From assembly GCF_014218805.1 (NCBI RefSeq), contig NZ_JACJUV010000001.1, positions 1,562,501 through 1,626,500 of the forward strand: DNA of 64,000 nt, read 5' to 3'. Under the pieces are notes generated by a model. It worked only from the letters and a program-made list of their open reading frames with translations, searched no databases and was not told where the DNA came from. The DNA is from Teredinibacter franksiae. Lineage in GTDB: Bacteria > Pseudomonadota > Gammaproteobacteria > Pseudomonadales > Cellvibrionaceae. The position numbers were made by a program, and so were the translations under genes. Positions 46,516 through 57,022 of the stretch are shown piece by piece. Each line of letters starts with the position of its first letter. The first letter of the stretch is position 1.

Positions 46516-47091
46516 CTATTTTTGATGGCGTGCGTGCCGTTCTTTTGTTTCCAACTTATTTTTATCACTTTTTTTGAGTAGCACGTAAGTAGCCCCATAA
46601 CTGCCGTGGCGTTTTTGCGCTGTATGAAACGCCAGAACTTCGTCAAATTGCGGTAACCAATGCGCGACACAGCTTTTTAGTAACGCGGGAGTTTCTCTTC
46701 CCTCGCCCTTGCCATGGGTAACAAGCGCACAACGCACATCGGTTTCACGGCAATCTTGAATAAACTGAAAAACACTTTTACGTGCCAGCTCTACCGTCAG
46801 CCGGTGCAAATCTAGGCGAGCGTCGAGTGCGTACTTGCCCAAACGAAGATTTTTAAATACGCCATGCTGAACACCAGGGCGCTGATAGCTGAGCACAGCA
46901 AGCGGGTCAACGCGCTCAACGGGTACGGAAAGCGGGTCTTGTTTAGGTTCAGACAACGATTGTGCCGCCAGCCGTCGCTTTTCCTTATCGACATCGCCAT
47001 CTTTTAAGGCGTCTAAGCTGACCCGCTTTGGCGTTGTTATGGGCTGCACATCGTCGCCTAGCAGGCTACCGAAATCGTTATCGTCTGTCAT
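46516..47091 (-). CDS. Smr domain protein (putative DNA/RNA endonuclease)
   Basis: 191 residues. A charged N-terminal region with DDVQPITTPKRVSLD is followed by a C-terminal Smr domain: LDLHRLTVELARKSVFQFI, VTHGKGEGR and the AFHTAQKRHGSYGATYVLLKK end. Stand-alone Smr proteins (YdaL/SmrA type) have nicking or RNA-cleaving activity. It lies 8 bp after ppnN and 8 bp before the MAPEG gene. Confidence 0.9.
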   Translation of the reverse strand: MTDDNDFGSLLGDDVQPITTPKRVSLDALKDGDVDKEKRRLAAQSLSEPKQDPLSVPVERVDPLAVLSYQRPGVQHGVFKNLRLGKYALDARLDLHRLTVELARKSVFQFIQDCRETDVRCALVTHGKGEGRETPALLKSCVAHWLPQFDEVLAFHTAQKRHGSYGATYVLLKKSDKNKLETKERHARHQK

Positions 47092-47099
47092 ATCGCCAC

Positions 47100-48467
47100 T
47101 TACTGAACTATTCGATAGCAGGGAATATAATGAGTGGTTGGAATTTTCATTCGCTTTTGACTAACAAAGGAACGAAGTAATGCATCAAGTGGCGCAATAA
47201 TCTCGGCATCCCCATGAATTTCATAGGGGCCTTTTTCCGCAACGGCTTTAATACCATGCTCTTTTACATTGCCGTCAACAATACCGGAAAATGCCCGCCG
47301 TAAATTGGAGGCCAATTCATTTACTGGCTGCTGCTTATGTAATTTTAACGCTGCCATAGCCTCGTGGGTTGGCCGAAAGGGTTCTTGGAAATCCTGCTCT
47401 ATTTTTATGACCCAATTAAAGTAGTAGGCGTCGTGAGTAAGCTGGCGATAAGCTGTTACCTCAGCCATGCCCAAACGCATTTTTCGCGCAACTTCAACAG
47501 GGTCACCCAACACTATGTCGTAGCGCTGCTGCGCTTCGCTACCCAACGCTGCGCCAATGAAATTATCGATTTGATTAAAATAATCAGCAGATGAGTCCGG
47601 TCCAGAAAAAATCAGCGGAAACGGCAAGCGCTTATTTTCCGGGTGAAGCAGAATACCGAGGATATACAAAATTTCTTCTGCCGTACCTACGCCGCCAGGA
47701 AATACCACTATACCGTGACCAGTACGCACAAAGGCTTCCAAACGTTTTTCTATGTCTGGCATGATCACCAGCTCATTAACTATGGGGTTCGGCGCCTCTG
47801 CGGCAATAATACCCGGTTCAGTAATGCCAATATACCGACCCGTTAAGCGTTGCTTCGCATGCCCAAAGGTTGCTCCCTTCATAGGCCCTTTCATGGCGCC
47901 CGGACCACAGCCCGTACAAATATCCATACCGCGCAGGCCTAGCTGGTAACCCACTTCCTTTGCGTAATCGTATTCTTCTTCACCAATGGCGTGGCCGCCC
48001 CAGCAAACAATTATATTGGGGGGAGTATTGGTATGCAGTAACTCGGAGTTTCTCAGTATGTGGAAAACACCATTGGTGATGCCTTCCGAAGAAGAAAAAT
48101 CGGTATCGCAATTTTCCAGCAGCTCGTTATTAACGTAAATAATATCGCGCAACGCCGAAAACAAGTGCTCTTTAATACCCTGAATCATTTCACCATCAAC
48201 AAACGCATTAGCCGGCGCATTTTCGATACGCAGCTTTATACCTCGCTCTTGCTGAACAACATCCACGGAAAAGTCCGAGAAGGTATCCAGCACCTCCTTG
48301 GTATTATCCGTTTCCGAACCCGTATTTAATGCCGCCAATGCACAGCGACGAAAAGTTTCGTAAACATCGACGTTACTGCGATCAATAAGACCCGCAACCT
48401 CCTGTTGCGACAGTACATTAAGGGTATTATCAGGTGAAACTAATACCGAATTTTTTTCTTCGGACAT
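47100..48467 (-). CDS. ppnN: Pyrimidine/purine nucleotide 5'-monophosphate nucleosidase PpnN (YgdH)
   Basis: 455 residues from ATG 48467 (MSEEKNSVL). It splits nucleoside monophosphates into base and ribose phosphate. The central LOG domain has CGPGAMKGPMKGATFGH and FPGGVGTAEEILYILGILL (the GGxGTxxE motif). The extra N- and C-terminal domains of PpnN are present and in the enterobacterial protein give (p)ppGpp control. It is followed closely by the smr and MAPEG genes. Confidence 0.94.
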   Translation of the reverse strand: MSEEKNSVLVSPDNTLNVLSQQEVAGLIDRSNVDVYETFRRCALAALNTGSETDNTKEVLDTFSDFSVDVVQQERGIKLRIENAPANAFVDGEMIQGIKEHLFSALRDIIYVNNELLENCDTDFSSSEGITNGVFHILRNSELLHTNTPPNIIVCWGGHAIGEEEYDYAKEVGYQLGLRGMDICTGCGPGAMKGPMKGATFGHAKQRLTGRYIGITEPGIIAAEAPNPIVNELVIMPDIEKRLEAFVRTGHGIVVFPGGVGTAEEILYILGILLHPENKRLPFPLIFSGPDSSADYFNQIDNFIGAALGSEAQQRYDIVLGDPVEVARKMRLGMAEVTAYRQLTHDAYYFNWVIKIEQDFQEPFRPTHEAMAALKLHKQQPVNELASNLRRAFSGIVDGNVKEHGIKAVAEKGPYEIHGDAEIIAPLDALLRSFVSQKRMKIPTTHYIPCYRIVQ

Positions 48468-48505
48468 GCGAGCACTCACTTTATTTCTACTTTCGGTGGA
48501 ATTGA

Positions 48506-48970
48506 TTAATGGACATGCCCGTGATCAATCTCTTCTTCGGTTGCCTCACGAACAGACTCAACGGCTACGTCAAACTTTAATACCTGCCCAGCTAGTTCGT
48601 GATTACCGTCAATGGTAATGCCATCATCAGCCACTTCTTTTACCACTACATACTGTGCATCGCCCTCGGGGGATTGCGCTTGAAACTCCATACCCACGTC
48701 TATTTTTTCAATGCCGGAGAAGGCTTCACGCGGGAGTGTTTGAATCAGCTCCTCTGCAAACTCGCCATAACCATCGGCGGGCTGAACAACCACTTGCTTT
48801 TTATCACCCTCAACACAGCCTTCCAGCTCACGCTCCAATCCCGGAATAATGTTACCGGCACCAGCCAAATAGGTCAGCGGCTCACCGCCATCAGAGGAGT
48901 CGATAACCTCACCGTCCTCACCTGTTAGGGTGTAATGAATCGATACCACACAGTTATTTTGAATTTTCAA
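48506..48970 (-). CDS. slyD: SlyD-type FKBP peptidyl-prolyl isomerase
   Basis: 154 residues. The FKBP core has VSIHYTLTGEDGEVIDSS and GAGNIIPGLERELEGCVEGDKK; the IF chaperone insertion follows (PADGYGEFAEELIQTLPREAF). The His-rich metal-binding tail is reduced to HGHVH. It is a cytoplasmic folding helper with a possible metal-carrier role. Confidence 0.92.
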   Translation of the reverse strand: MKIQNNCVVSIHYTLTGEDGEVIDSSDGGEPLTYLAGAGNIIPGLERELEGCVEGDKKQVVVQPADGYGEFAEELIQTLPREAFSGIEKIDVGMEFQAQSPEGDAQYVVVKEVADDGITIDGNHELAGQVLKFDVAVESVREATEEEIDHGHVH

Positions 48971-49063
48971 AGGGGCTCCTGTTACGCAGAACGCGCTCGA
49001 TTAAAGAAAACAGCAGTTTAACATGCTCCGGCGAGAACGCATCGCGCCTAAATATGAAGCCGC

Positions 49064-49091
49064 AAAAAAAAACCCCGGCTCAACGCCGGGG
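49064..49091 (-). terminator. Rho-independent terminator of acs
   Basis: On the minus strand GCCGGGG-type arms (49085-49091 with 49073-49079) enclose a five-base loop, followed by nine T. It lies 28 bp past the acs stop. Confidence 0.9.
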
Positions 49092-49118
49092 CTTCCACGA
49101 AACACTAGAGAGGAACGA

Positions 49119-51050
49119 CTAAGCTTCCCGATTACCAATCAGTTCATCAACAACGGTTGGATCTGCCAAGGTGGAAGTATCACCCAGCGCGTCTACCTCA
49201 TTAGCGGCGATTTTACGTAAAATTCGGCGCATAATCTTACCTGAGCGGGTCTTCGGCAGCCCCGGCGCCCACTGGATAATATCGGGTTTAGCAATTGGAC
49301 CAATCTCTTTTACACACAGACCCACAAGCTCTTTCTTCAGCTGGTCACTGGGTTCTTCGCCACTCATCAACGTGACGTAGGCATAGATACCCTGGCCCTT
49401 AATATCATGCGGATAGCCAACCACTGCAGCTTCGGCCACTAGATCGTGCAGAACAAGTGCGCTCTCGACCTCAGCCGTGCCCATGCGATGACCCGACACG
49501 TTGATTACGTCATCGACACGGCCCGTAATCCAGTAATAGCCATCGCTATCTCGTCGTGCTCCATCACCGGTAAAATAGTAACCGGGGAAGGTCGAAAAGT
49601 AGGTTTGGATAAGGCGGTCATGATCGCCGTATACCGTACGAATCTGGCTTGGCCACGAAGACTTGATCACTAAGCTCCCCTCGCCAACACCGTCTATCTC
49701 TTTGCCTTCGGCATCGAGCAGCGCCGGCTCCACCCCGAAGAAGGGCAGTGTTGCAGAACCCGGCTTAAGCGCTATCGCACCCGGTAGCGGCGTAAGCATG
49801 TGCGCACCTGTTTCGGTTTGCCACCAGGTATCAACTATAGGACAACGCGCTTCACCCACTACGTTGTAGTACCACTCCCAGGCCTCTGGGTTAATGGGCT
49901 CGCCGACGGTTCCTAAAATACGTAATGATGCGCGCGAAGTGCTCGTTACAAAGTCATTTCCCTGTCCCATGAGCGCACGAATAGCGGTTGGTGCCGTATA
50001 GAAGCTGGCAACATTATGCTTATCACACACTTCCCAACACCTTGCCGCCGTAGGGTAGGTTGGTACACCTTCAAACATCAAGGTAGTGGCGCCGTTTGCC
50101 AGGGGTCCGTAGACAATATAAGAATGCCCCGTTACCCATCCAACATCCGCCGTGCACCAATAGACTTCGCCTTCCTGATAATCGAATACATACTTATGGG
50201 TCATAGCCACCTGCAGCAAGTAACCACCGCTAGTATGCAATACTCCCTTGGGTTTACCGGTAGAGCCGGAGGTATACAAAATAAACAAAGGGTCTTCCGC
50301 ATCCATTGGCTCTGCAGGACAGTCCGCCGATACCTCCTGCTCCATTTCGTGATACCAAACATCCCGTTCTTTGTTCCATGCAACGTCACCGCCTGTGCGC
50401 TTGACCACTAATACCGTATCAACACTAGGGCATTGAGCCACAGCGGTATCGGCGTTGGCTTTAAGCGGCACTGCGCGCCCCCCCCGCACACCCTCGTCGG
50501 AGGTAATCACAACCTTACAATCGGAATTCTGTATTCTATCTTTCAGCGCCTCTGGCGAGAAACCGCCAAAGACTATGGAGTGAACCGCGCCAATACGTGC
50601 ACAAGCGAGCATGGAATAAGCGGCTTCGGGGATCATCGGCAAGTAGATACACACACGGTCGCCTTTTTTCACACCGCGCTTTTTAAGAATATTGGCTAAC
50701 CGGCAAACCTTCTCGTGCAGTTCTTTATAGGTAATTTTGAGGTCATTACTGGGGTCGTCCCCCTCCCAAATAATAGCGACCTGATCGCCCCGAGTGCTCA
50801 GATGGCGATCAATGCAGTTAGCGCTTACATTTAGCTTACCGTCCTTGAACCAAGTGGCTTGACCTTTATGGAAGTCAAACTCACGCACACTGGTCCATTT
50901 TTTGTCCCAACTGAGAAACGTTTCTGCCTGCTGTCCCCAAAAGGTTTCCGGGTCGTCAACAGACTGCGCATACATCTCATGGTAATTTTCTTTGGTAATA
51001 TGTGCAGAAGCGGCGATTGCCTCGGGTACGGGATAGACATTATCTGACAT
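49119..51050 (-). CDS. acs: Acetyl-CoA synthetase (AMP-forming)
   Basis: 643 residues, usual for Acs. It activates acetate to acetyl-CoA. The adenylation motif [15 protein letters not shown], the [16 protein letters not shown] region, [10 protein letters not shown] and the C-terminal [11 protein letters not shown] are present, the last with the Lys (about residue 607) that is acetylated to switch the enzyme off. With acetylesterases in the genome, acetate released from xylan could enter metabolism here (inference). It is alone, with a terminator after it. Confidence 0.97.
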   Translation of the reverse strand: MSDNVYPVPEAIAASAHITKENYHEMYAQSVDDPETFWGQQAETFLSWDKKWTSVREFDFHKGQATWFKDGKLNVSANCIDRHLSTRGDQVAIIWEGDDPSNDLKITYKELHEKVCRLANILKKRGVKKGDRVCIYLPMIPEAAYSMLACARIGAVHSIVFGGFSPEALKDRIQNSDCKVVITSDEGVRGGRAVPLKANADTAVAQCPSVDTVLVVKRTGGDVAWNKERDVWYHEMEQEVSADCPAEPMDAEDPLFILYTSGSTGKPKGVLHTSGGYLLQVAMTHKYVFDYQEGEVYWCTADVGWVTGHSYIVYGPLANGATTLMFEGVPTYPTAARCWEVCDKHNVASFYTAPTAIRALMGQGNDFVTSTSRASLRILGTVGEPINPEAWEWYYNVVGEARCPIVDTWWQTETGAHMLTPLPGAIALKPGSATLPFFGVEPALLDAEGKEIDGVGEGSLVIKSSWPSQIRTVYGDHDRLIQTYFSTFPGYYFTGDGARRDSDGYYWITGRVDDVINVSGHRMGTAEVESALVLHDLVAEAAVVGYPHDIKGQGIYAYVTLMSGEEPSDQLKKELVGLCVKEIGPIAKPDIIQWAPGLPKTRSGKIMRRILRKIAANEVDALGDTSTLADPTVVDELIGNREA

Positions 51051-51523
51051 GTTTCAACTCCAATAAATTAAATGGAGGAACCACTGATATACAGGTTCCT
51101 TGCCTGGCAGCAGAAAACCACAAACATGCTTTGCATCGATACACGGTCACAAAGCATTTTGTGAAAGAATCATAACGTGGATACAGACTAGCAAACACAA
51201 ACACCACAGGGGAATTCGACTTTGGTTGAGGTGGGACAATTTTTATCCTAAAGGCCCAGAAACTGCCAACGAATTCAAATAAACAAGGCCTATTGCGACC
51301 TAAAACCCCATCACTGCGTGAGCCACGAGCAAGACCAAAAGCAATTGATAGAGGTGCCCTAAAGAAAGGGAAACCAAAACGCTGAAAATAAGCGTCGAAT
51401 GCTCAAGGGAACCCAGAAAAACCCACGCTATCCACCTCGGTCTTGGGTATGCTAACCGATGGCGTATACATTTAAGCTTTTGCTCGACGAAAGCCTTCTC
51501 GACGTTATCCCTACACTATGCGA
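51051..51523. other. Gene-free stretch between panD and acs
   Basis: About 470 bp with no credible gene. It should contain the acs promoter. An inverted copy of the AGGGCACC repeat end lies near 51341-51356 (GAGGTGCCCT). Confidence 0.5.
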
Positions 51524-51904
51524 TTAAGTGATTTGAACAGGGATCGTGTTAGCCGTGCGCTCAACGGTATTATCCTGATTCAGGTATACCAGCTTCGGTT
51601 TGTAGTGCTCCGCTTCTGACTCATCCATTTGACCATAGGCCGCTATTATTATTCGGTCTCCCACCTGCACGCGGCGGGCTGCTGCGCCATTCATAGAGAT
51701 GGTTTTAGAACCGGCTTCCGCCAGTATTACATAAGTAGAAAAACGCTCGCCGTTATCCACATTATAGATATCAATACGCTCAAACTCATGCAGGCCAGCC
51801 AACTTGACCAAATCAGCATCAATAGCGCAGGAACCGTCATACCAAAGTTCCGCCTGAGTTACGCAGGCCATGTGCAACTTACCTTTCAACAACGTAATTT
51901 GCAT
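51524..51904 (-). CDS. panD: Aspartate 1-decarboxylase
   Basis: 126 residues. The proenzyme self-cleaves between Gly24 and Ser25 (WYDGSC), leaving the pyruvoyl cofactor on Ser25. Tyr58-type YVI and NGAAAR are present. It makes beta-alanine for pantothenate. It is 10 bp after panC, so the two are co-transcribed. panB is not in the window. Confidence 0.96.
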   Translation of the reverse strand: MQITLLKGKLHMACVTQAELWYDGSCAIDADLVKLAGLHEFERIDIYNVDNGERFSTYVILAEAGSKTISMNGAAARRVQVGDRIIIAAYGQMDESEAEHYKPKLVYLNQDNTVERTANTIPVQIT

Positions 51905-51914
51905 GCTCTTACCT

Positions 51915-52778
51915 CTATTCTTGCGCGCTTCCCAGCTTGAGGGAAACGTTATCGATCAATCTTGCGCCCTGGGTATACATAGCCCCAAGTACCGTTATTT
52001 CACAATCGTCACTAGCGGCAGACTCTAGTGTCCTACTGTTGCAAACAATCAGGTAGTCCGGCTTAAAGCCCGCCTGTATTATTTGTGTTTTTGCTGCAGC
52101 TTCCAACTTAAGGAAGTCGCGCTCACCGCTCAGAACCTGCTGTTTAACCCAACACAATGACTGGTTAAGCTGATTGGCTCTGGGACGCTCCTGCGGGGTA
52201 ATAAAACCGTTACGGGAACTCATAGCTAGCCCATCAGGCTCTCTTACAATATCCCCGGCGACGACGTTTACTGGAATACATAAGTCTTCCACCATGCGCC
52301 GTATTATAGCGAGTTGCTGATAGTCCTTAACACCGAATACCGCGATATCCGGTTGCACGATGTTAAATAGCTTAGTGACCACGGTGGTCACCCCTTCAAA
52401 GTGCCCCGGACGGCTAGCGCCACAGAGTACATTGGCCATAGAGGGTACAATTACCCGCGTTTGCTCATCCATGCCGTTGGGATAAACCTCACCCTCCTCC
52501 GGACAAAACAGGTAATTACAGCCCATTTCTCGCAATTTTTGGCTGTCTGCCTCTAATGTACGCGGATACTTATCCCAATCTTCATTCAAACCAAACTGCA
52601 GCCGATTAACGAAGATGCTAACAACGACCAAATCGCACATACCCTGAGCCTGCTTTACCAGCGCCAGATGCGCTTCGTGCAAATTCCCCATGGTAGGCAC
52701 AAAACCTACGGTTTTACCCGCCATACGGGCCTCGCCCAAGGTTTTTCTCACGCTCGAAATGTGATGAAAGATTTCCAT
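51915..52778 (-). CDS. panC: Pantothenate synthetase
   Basis: 287 residues from ATG 52778 (MEIFHHISS); an upstream frame to 52841 is probably not used. It joins pantoate and beta-alanine. [10 protein letters not shown] corresponds to the HIGH-like ATP motif (usual HEGH has Ala for Gly here). [16 protein letters not shown] and [12 protein letters not shown] are conserved. It is followed by panD. Confidence 0.95.
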   Translation of the reverse strand: MEIFHHISSVRKTLGEARMAGKTVGFVPTMGNLHEAHLALVKQAQGMCDLVVVSIFVNRLQFGLNEDWDKYPRTLEADSQKLREMGCNYLFCPEEGEVYPNGMDEQTRVIVPSMANVLCGASRPGHFEGVTTVVTKLFNIVQPDIAVFGVKDYQQLAIIRRMVEDLCIPVNVVAGDIVREPDGLAMSSRNGFITPQERPRANQLNQSLCWVKQQVLSGERDFLKLEAAAKTQIIQAGFKPDYLIVCNSRTLESAASDDCEITVLGAMYTQGARLIDNVSLKLGSAQE

Positions 52779-52856
52779 ATGAAAAAGTGTAGCGTCAGTT
52801 AGAGGGGCCGCGATGATAACGCTGCCGTCTGCTGGCAACAACCATGTACAAATTCC

Positions 52857-54263
52857 CTAGCCTTGGGAGAAGTACTCCGGGGCGAGGTTATCAAAACGGG
52901 TAAATTTCCCAAGAAACGCCGCGCGGCAAGTACCAATCTCACCGTTACGCTGCTTGCCGATAATCAGTTCGGCCAAACCTTTATCGTTACTCTCTTCGTT
53001 GTAGTACTCGTCGCGATAAATAAACAAGATAACGTCCGCATCCTGCTCAATGGCGCCCGATTCCCTCAAATCCGAGTTCATTGGCCGCTTGTTAGGGCGC
53101 TGCTCGACACCGCGATTAAGCTGCGACAGCGCAATTACCGGGCAGTCGTACTCTTTAGCTAACGCTTTAAGCGAGCGAGAAATCTCAGAAATCTCCTGGG
53201 TTCGCCCCTCAGTAAAGCCCGCAACCTGCATTAACTGCAGGTAATCGATCATAATCAAGCCAGGCTCACCGTGTTCGCGAACAATGCGCCGAGTACGAGC
53301 GCGAACTTCGTTGGGGCTCAACCCAGCCGTGTCATCGATAAACAGTTTTTTGTCTTTCATTCGCCCAAATGCAGCCTGCAATTTAGGCCAGTCCTCATCC
53401 GTTAATTTACCATTACGCAGGTTGCCTTGATCAATTCGGCCTACCGAAGAGAGCATACGCATTACCAGTGAATCTGAGGGCATTTCTAGGCTGAATACCA
53501 ATACTGGCTTATTTTGGCTAAAAATCGCCGACTCTACAAAGTTCAGCGCCAGTGCGGTTTTACCCATTGAGGGGCGCGCGGCCAGAATAATAAGCTCACC
53601 GTTTTGCCAGCCAGACGTTTTCTCGTCTAGCTCGGCCAAACCGGAAGTAAGGCCGGTGATGTCACTATCAGAATGAAAAAGCTCATCAATTTTGTCGGCG
53701 GTTTTCTTCAGCAGTGGGTTTATATCAACAAAGCCACCATCCTTTGGCCGCTCTTCTGAAATCTCCAACACTTTACGCTCAGCGAGCTGCAGTAAATCAT
53801 CGGACGCAAGCCCCGCCGGGTTATAGCTAGCTCGGCTGATCTCCGTAGCCGCAGAGATCAATTGCCGCAGAGTGGAGCGCTCGCGAACAATGCGTGCATA
53901 CGCCACCACGTTGGCACTACTGGGAACATTGGTTGCGAGATCAGTCAGGTATTCAAAGCCGCCGGAGCTTTCTAGCTCGTCGGTTTGCGATAGGAATTCG
54001 GAAAGGGTAATAACATCGATGGGCTGCTCTTTTTCAACCAGCACCACCATAGCGCGAAAAATATTACAGTGTGCCGCTTTGAAAAAATCCTGCTCGGACA
54101 GCACTTCCGTAACGGCGTCAAAGTGACCGGCATCTTGCATCAGGCCACCCAGCACCGACTGCTCGGCTTCAACCGAGTGCGGCATTGAAGAGCCTTCCTG
54201 TGCTTGCGCAGCAGCAGAAAAGGCGGTCAGATCGGCATTGGGCCGGGCTTCCATTTCAGACAT
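52857..54263 (-). CDS. dnaB: Replicative DNA helicase
   Basis: 468 residues. The N-terminal helical domain (PHSVEAEQSVLGGLM) and RecA-like C-terminal motor are present, with Walker A ARPSMGKTAL (about 231), Walker B LIMIDYLQLM and SQLNRGVEQRPNKRP. It unwinds DNA at the replication fork. It lies 132 bp downstream of rplI, the usual gammaproteobacterial order. Confidence 0.97.
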   Translation of the reverse strand: MSEMEARPNADLTAFSAAAQAQEGSSMPHSVEAEQSVLGGLMQDAGHFDAVTEVLSEQDFFKAAHCNIFRAMVVLVEKEQPIDVITLSEFLSQTDELESSGGFEYLTDLATNVPSSANVVAYARIVRERSTLRQLISAATEISRASYNPAGLASDDLLQLAERKVLEISEERPKDGGFVDINPLLKKTADKIDELFHSDSDITGLTSGLAELDEKTSGWQNGELIILAARPSMGKTALALNFVESAIFSQNKPVLVFSLEMPSDSLVMRMLSSVGRIDQGNLRNGKLTDEDWPKLQAAFGRMKDKKLFIDDTAGLSPNEVRARTRRIVREHGEPGLIMIDYLQLMQVAGFTEGRTQEISEISRSLKALAKEYDCPVIALSQLNRGVEQRPNKRPMNSDLRESGAIEQDADVILFIYRDEYYNEESNDKGLAELIIGKQRNGEIGTCRAAFLGKFTRFDNLAPEYFSQG

Positions 54264-54395
54264 ATTCTAAGCAAGATAAAAGTAGAAAAAACAGTAAGTT
54301 AGAAGCGAAAAAAAGCGCAGCCGAGCACCGAACATATTCGGCCTCGAACTACGCTTGTACTCTATCCTTTTACCGGCCCTACGGCCAGCAAAGTA

Positions 54396-54845
54396 TTACT
54401 CGGAAGTAACAACCAGCTTAAGAACGAATGTCACGTCTACGTACAACTGAATATCCACGTCGAACTCACCTACTTCACGTAGGGCGCCCTGCGGCAGCTT
54501 CACTTCAGACTTGCTAACCTCAACGCCTGCGGCGGTTATAGCGTCGGCTATATCACGCGCACCAATCGAACCAAACAGCTTACCTTCATCACCCGCTTTT
54601 GCAGTGATAGTAATGCTGCCTTGTTCTTCTAACAGCTTGGCACGGCCTTCGGCAGCGGTCTTGCGGTCTGAAGCAGCGGCTTCTAATTCGGCGCGACGCG
54701 CCTCAAAATCAGCAACGTTTTTAACACTGGCAGAAATTGCCTTGCCGTGTGGTACCAAGTAGTTACGACCGTAGCCAGCCTTAACCTTTACCTTGTCACC
54801 AACGGTACCTAATTTACCTACTTTTTCGAGCAGAATAACTTCCAT
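54396..54845 (-). CDS. rplI: Ribosomal protein L9
   Basis: 149 residues from ATG 54845 ([13 protein letters not shown]), preceded by GAGG; an in-frame extension to 54881 overlaps the gene before and is rejected. The N-terminal domain [18 protein letters not shown], long helix and C-terminal domain are normal for L9. Confidence 0.96.
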   Translation of the reverse strand: MEVILLEKVGKLGTVGDKVKVKAGYGRNYLVPHGKAISASVKNVADFEARRAELEAAASDRKTAAEGRAKLLEEQGSITITAKAGDEGKLFGSIGARDIADAITAAGVEVSKSEVKLPQGALREVGEFDVDIQLYVDVTFVLKLVVTSE

Positions 54846-54877
54846 CTCGTTTTCCTCTAGTTTTTTTGCAACAACAT

Positions 54878-55750
54878 TCACTGCTGCATCAAATTAAACC
54901 TTTTTCTGTAATCGATCCAAACGTCGGTCAGGCCCAGTACAATCACAGCAAACCAAATCGGCGGGAACAACAAGGTGATATAAACAATCACCAATGGCCC
55001 AACGCCCCAATTTTTTTTGTTTGCTATCCAATGGAAAAGCCCTAGCCCTGCTACCAGAAGCGGCAATACCACCAGCCCTTGCCATACAACATAGCTTTCG
55101 CCGCGCCATTCACAAAAGGCAAATGCAACCACACAGGCTGATGCCAACACCGGCGGCAAACGCAAACCCTGCAGCTCTTCTTTAAAGCCTCCCGGGTTAA
55201 ACAACATCGCTTGCCACCAACGCGCGATTAGCATTCCAAATAGCGCGCAAAATGCGATAGGCAAAGCCATTGCACCGCCAACCATTTGTTCTGTCATACC
55301 GCTAAAAAGCTTCTCTAGCTCTTCCCGACCCTCTTGCGGTTGCGCCTCAAGCACAAGCTTTAACTGCTCTTGCACAATTACACTAGGATCAAACCCTATA
55401 ACCGAGGGCACCAGCACCGCTAAAATACAAAGAGCCACAAGTGCGGCCAATGCAGCTGGCCAAGAGCCGGTTTGCCTTAACACTAGGGCGATTAAACTAA
55501 CAACAAAAATCGCACCCAGATTCACATATAAGGCAAGCGCATCAACACCCAACAAGGCCGCTAACGCAGCGCCAGTTGCAACAGGGCCCAAAGTTACAAT
55601 GGCCCCTTGTTGCCAGCCCTTTCTCAACGTTACCAAACCAATCGTTGGCAATGTAAGAAGGATAAATAGCGGGGACAGTACCCCCAGCGAAGCTATCACA
55701 ATGGCTTGAATGCGCCCGCGCATTACAAATTCAGCAAGCCTGCGCATCAT
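54878..55750 (-). CDS. DUF2232 (YybS-like) membrane protein
   Basis: 290 residues with about eight hydrophobic helices. A protein of this type sits between rpsR and rplI in Pseudomonas as well, and the family is of unknown function. The C-terminal part [24 protein letters not shown] is typical. It lies 29 bp after rpsR. Confidence 0.85.
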   Translation of the reverse strand: MMRRLAEFVMRGRIQAIVIASLGVLSPLFILLTLPTIGLVTLRKGWQQGAIVTLGPVATGAALAALLGVDALALYVNLGAIFVVSLIALVLRQTGSWPAALAALVALCILAVLVPSVIGFDPSVIVQEQLKLVLEAQPQEGREELEKLFSGMTEQMVGGAMALPIAFCALFGMLIARWWQAMLFNPGGFKEELQGLRLPPVLASACVVAFAFCEWRGESYVVWQGLVVLPLLVAGLGLFHWIANKKNWGVGPLVIVYITLLFPPIWFAVIVLGLTDVWIDYRKRFNLMQQ

Positions 55751-55779
55751 AGGTTGTGCAGCCCGATCAGTTTATTCGA

Positions 55780-56007
55780 TTACTCGTGTGAATCAGTGTA
55801 TGGCAACAAAGCCAAGTAGCGGGCACGCTTAACAGCAGTGGCCAGCTGACGCTGATACTTAGCTTTTGTTCCCGTAATTCGGCTGGGAACAATTTTTCCT
55901 GTTTCGGAAACGTAAGCCTTTAAAGTATCCAGGTCTTTATAGTCGATTTGCTTCACGCCTTCGGCGGTGAAACGGCAAAATTTACGGCGACGGAAAAAAC
56001 GAGCCAT
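55780..56007 (-). CDS. rpsR: Ribosomal protein S18
   Basis: 75 residues, normal length. [21 protein letters not shown] and [34 protein letters not shown] match S18. It is two bases after rpsF; S6 and S18 bind as a pair. Confidence 0.97.
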   Translation of the reverse strand: MARFFRRRKFCRFTAEGVKQIDYKDLDTLKAYVSETGKIVPSRITGTKAKYQRQLATAVKRARYLALLPYTDSHE

Positions 56008-56009
56008 GA

Positions 56010-56495
56010 TTAGTTCTCCTCTCCCTTAGTTTCTGCATCAGCAGCTTTTTCAGCTACCTCTTCAGCAACGGTTTCAGTAGCCGCCGGAGCTTCTTCTACC
56101 TTCTCGGTAGTTTCAGGTACGACAGTCGCTTCAGCTGCACGACGTTCCGCGCGGTTCTTGCGCTCGCGATTCTCTTTTTCAGCTTTCTGGATAGGAGATT
56201 CTTCAGTTACAGCTTCGTCGCAACGGATAACCATATTACGCAATACAGCATCGTTGTAACGGAAGTTGGTGGTGAGCTCTTCTAGGGCAGCATCGGTACA
56301 TTCAACATTCATCAAAACATAGTGAGCTTTGTGAATTTTGTTGATGGAGTAAGCCAATTGACGGCGACCCCAATCTTCGAGCCGATGCACACTGCCACCG
56401 CTGTCTTTAACGGTTGCCGTGTAGCGCTCGATCATGCCGGGCACCTGTTCACTCTGGTCAGGGTGGACCAGAAACACAATTTCGTAATGACGCAT
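56010..56495 (-). CDS. rpsF: Ribosomal protein S6 with long acidic tail
   Basis: 161 residues. The S6 core ([22 protein letters not shown] to residue 100) is normal. It is followed by a tail of about 60 residues, first basic ([12 protein letters not shown]), then rich in Ala, Glu, Thr and Val. Enterobacterial S6 has a shorter Glu-rich tail that RimK extends by glutamylation; here the tail is longer. The gene is headed by an S6:S18-type leader. Confidence 0.96.
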   Translation of the reverse strand: MRHYEIVFLVHPDQSEQVPGMIERYTATVKDSGGSVHRLEDWGRRQLAYSINKIHKAHYVLMNVECTDAALEELTTNFRYNDAVLRNMVIRCDEAVTEESPIQKAEKENRERKNRAERRAAEATVVPETTEKVEEAPAATETVAEEVAEKAADAETKGEEN

Positions 56496-56500
56496 TCTTG

Positions 56501-56553
56501 CTCCTTACGGGTTAGTAGCTTCCCAGCAGCCATACTGCTGGTAAAACAAGGAG
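56501..56553 (-). promoter_or_regulatory. S6:S18-binding rpsF leader
   Basis: On the minus strand CTCCTT (56548-56553) can pair with AAGGAG (56501-56506), which is the rpsF Shine-Dalgarno. Between them a 7-bp hairpin (CCAGCAG/CTGCTGG, 56523-56541) and a CCCG just before the SD match the known rpsF leader in which the S6:S18 complex recognises a CCG and blocks translation. Confidence 0.7.
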
Positions 56554-56604
56554 TATCGCCTGAGTGTCGATTTTCCGTACTCTCAAGCGGGTTTGGGGCG
56601 GCGG

Positions 56605-56633
56605 ATTTTACATAAGACCAAGTCCATTTACAA
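56605..56633 (-). promoter_or_regulatory. Promoter of the rpsF operon
   Basis: On the minus strand TTGTAA (56628-56633), a 17-base spacer and TAAAAT (56605-56610) lie about 110 bp before the rpsF start, ahead of the leader structure. Confidence 0.55.
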
Positions 56634-57022
56634 GGTAAATAGACTTTACTAGACACGCCGAAACTTAAGAGGCCTCGGGCTTATTACTGCTTGAATTATC
56701 CCTTGGTGCCATCAGCCACCGCTGATTGTTTTTTATTTAGAGACCCAGAAGCCCTCTCTATCTCATTGAAAAGCAAGCCTTTTTAATGCGGCATAGCAAA
56801 TGCACACTCACTGCACCGGTGAGCATATCAAAACCCATTCCGCTCGCGCTTTTAGCTTTGGGGCTTCTCGGAATAGCCATTCGCTGTAAGCACACTCAAC
56901 CTTCATGACGACCAATACAACCCCATGAACCGCTGGCAAACCGCCCAGACTATACCCACCCCATGAAACTGGGCGGCTAATCACTCCTCACCTAGCGCTC
57001 CACCGGCCCCAAGGGCCGCTCT
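56634..57022. other. Gene-free stretch upstream of the secreted protein gene
   Basis: No gene seen. It contains an inverted repeat CCGCCCAG (56941-56948) / CTGGGCGG (56969-56976) with a 20-base loop, 46 bp before the downstream start, which could be a regulator site or mRNA hairpin. Confidence 0.45.
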
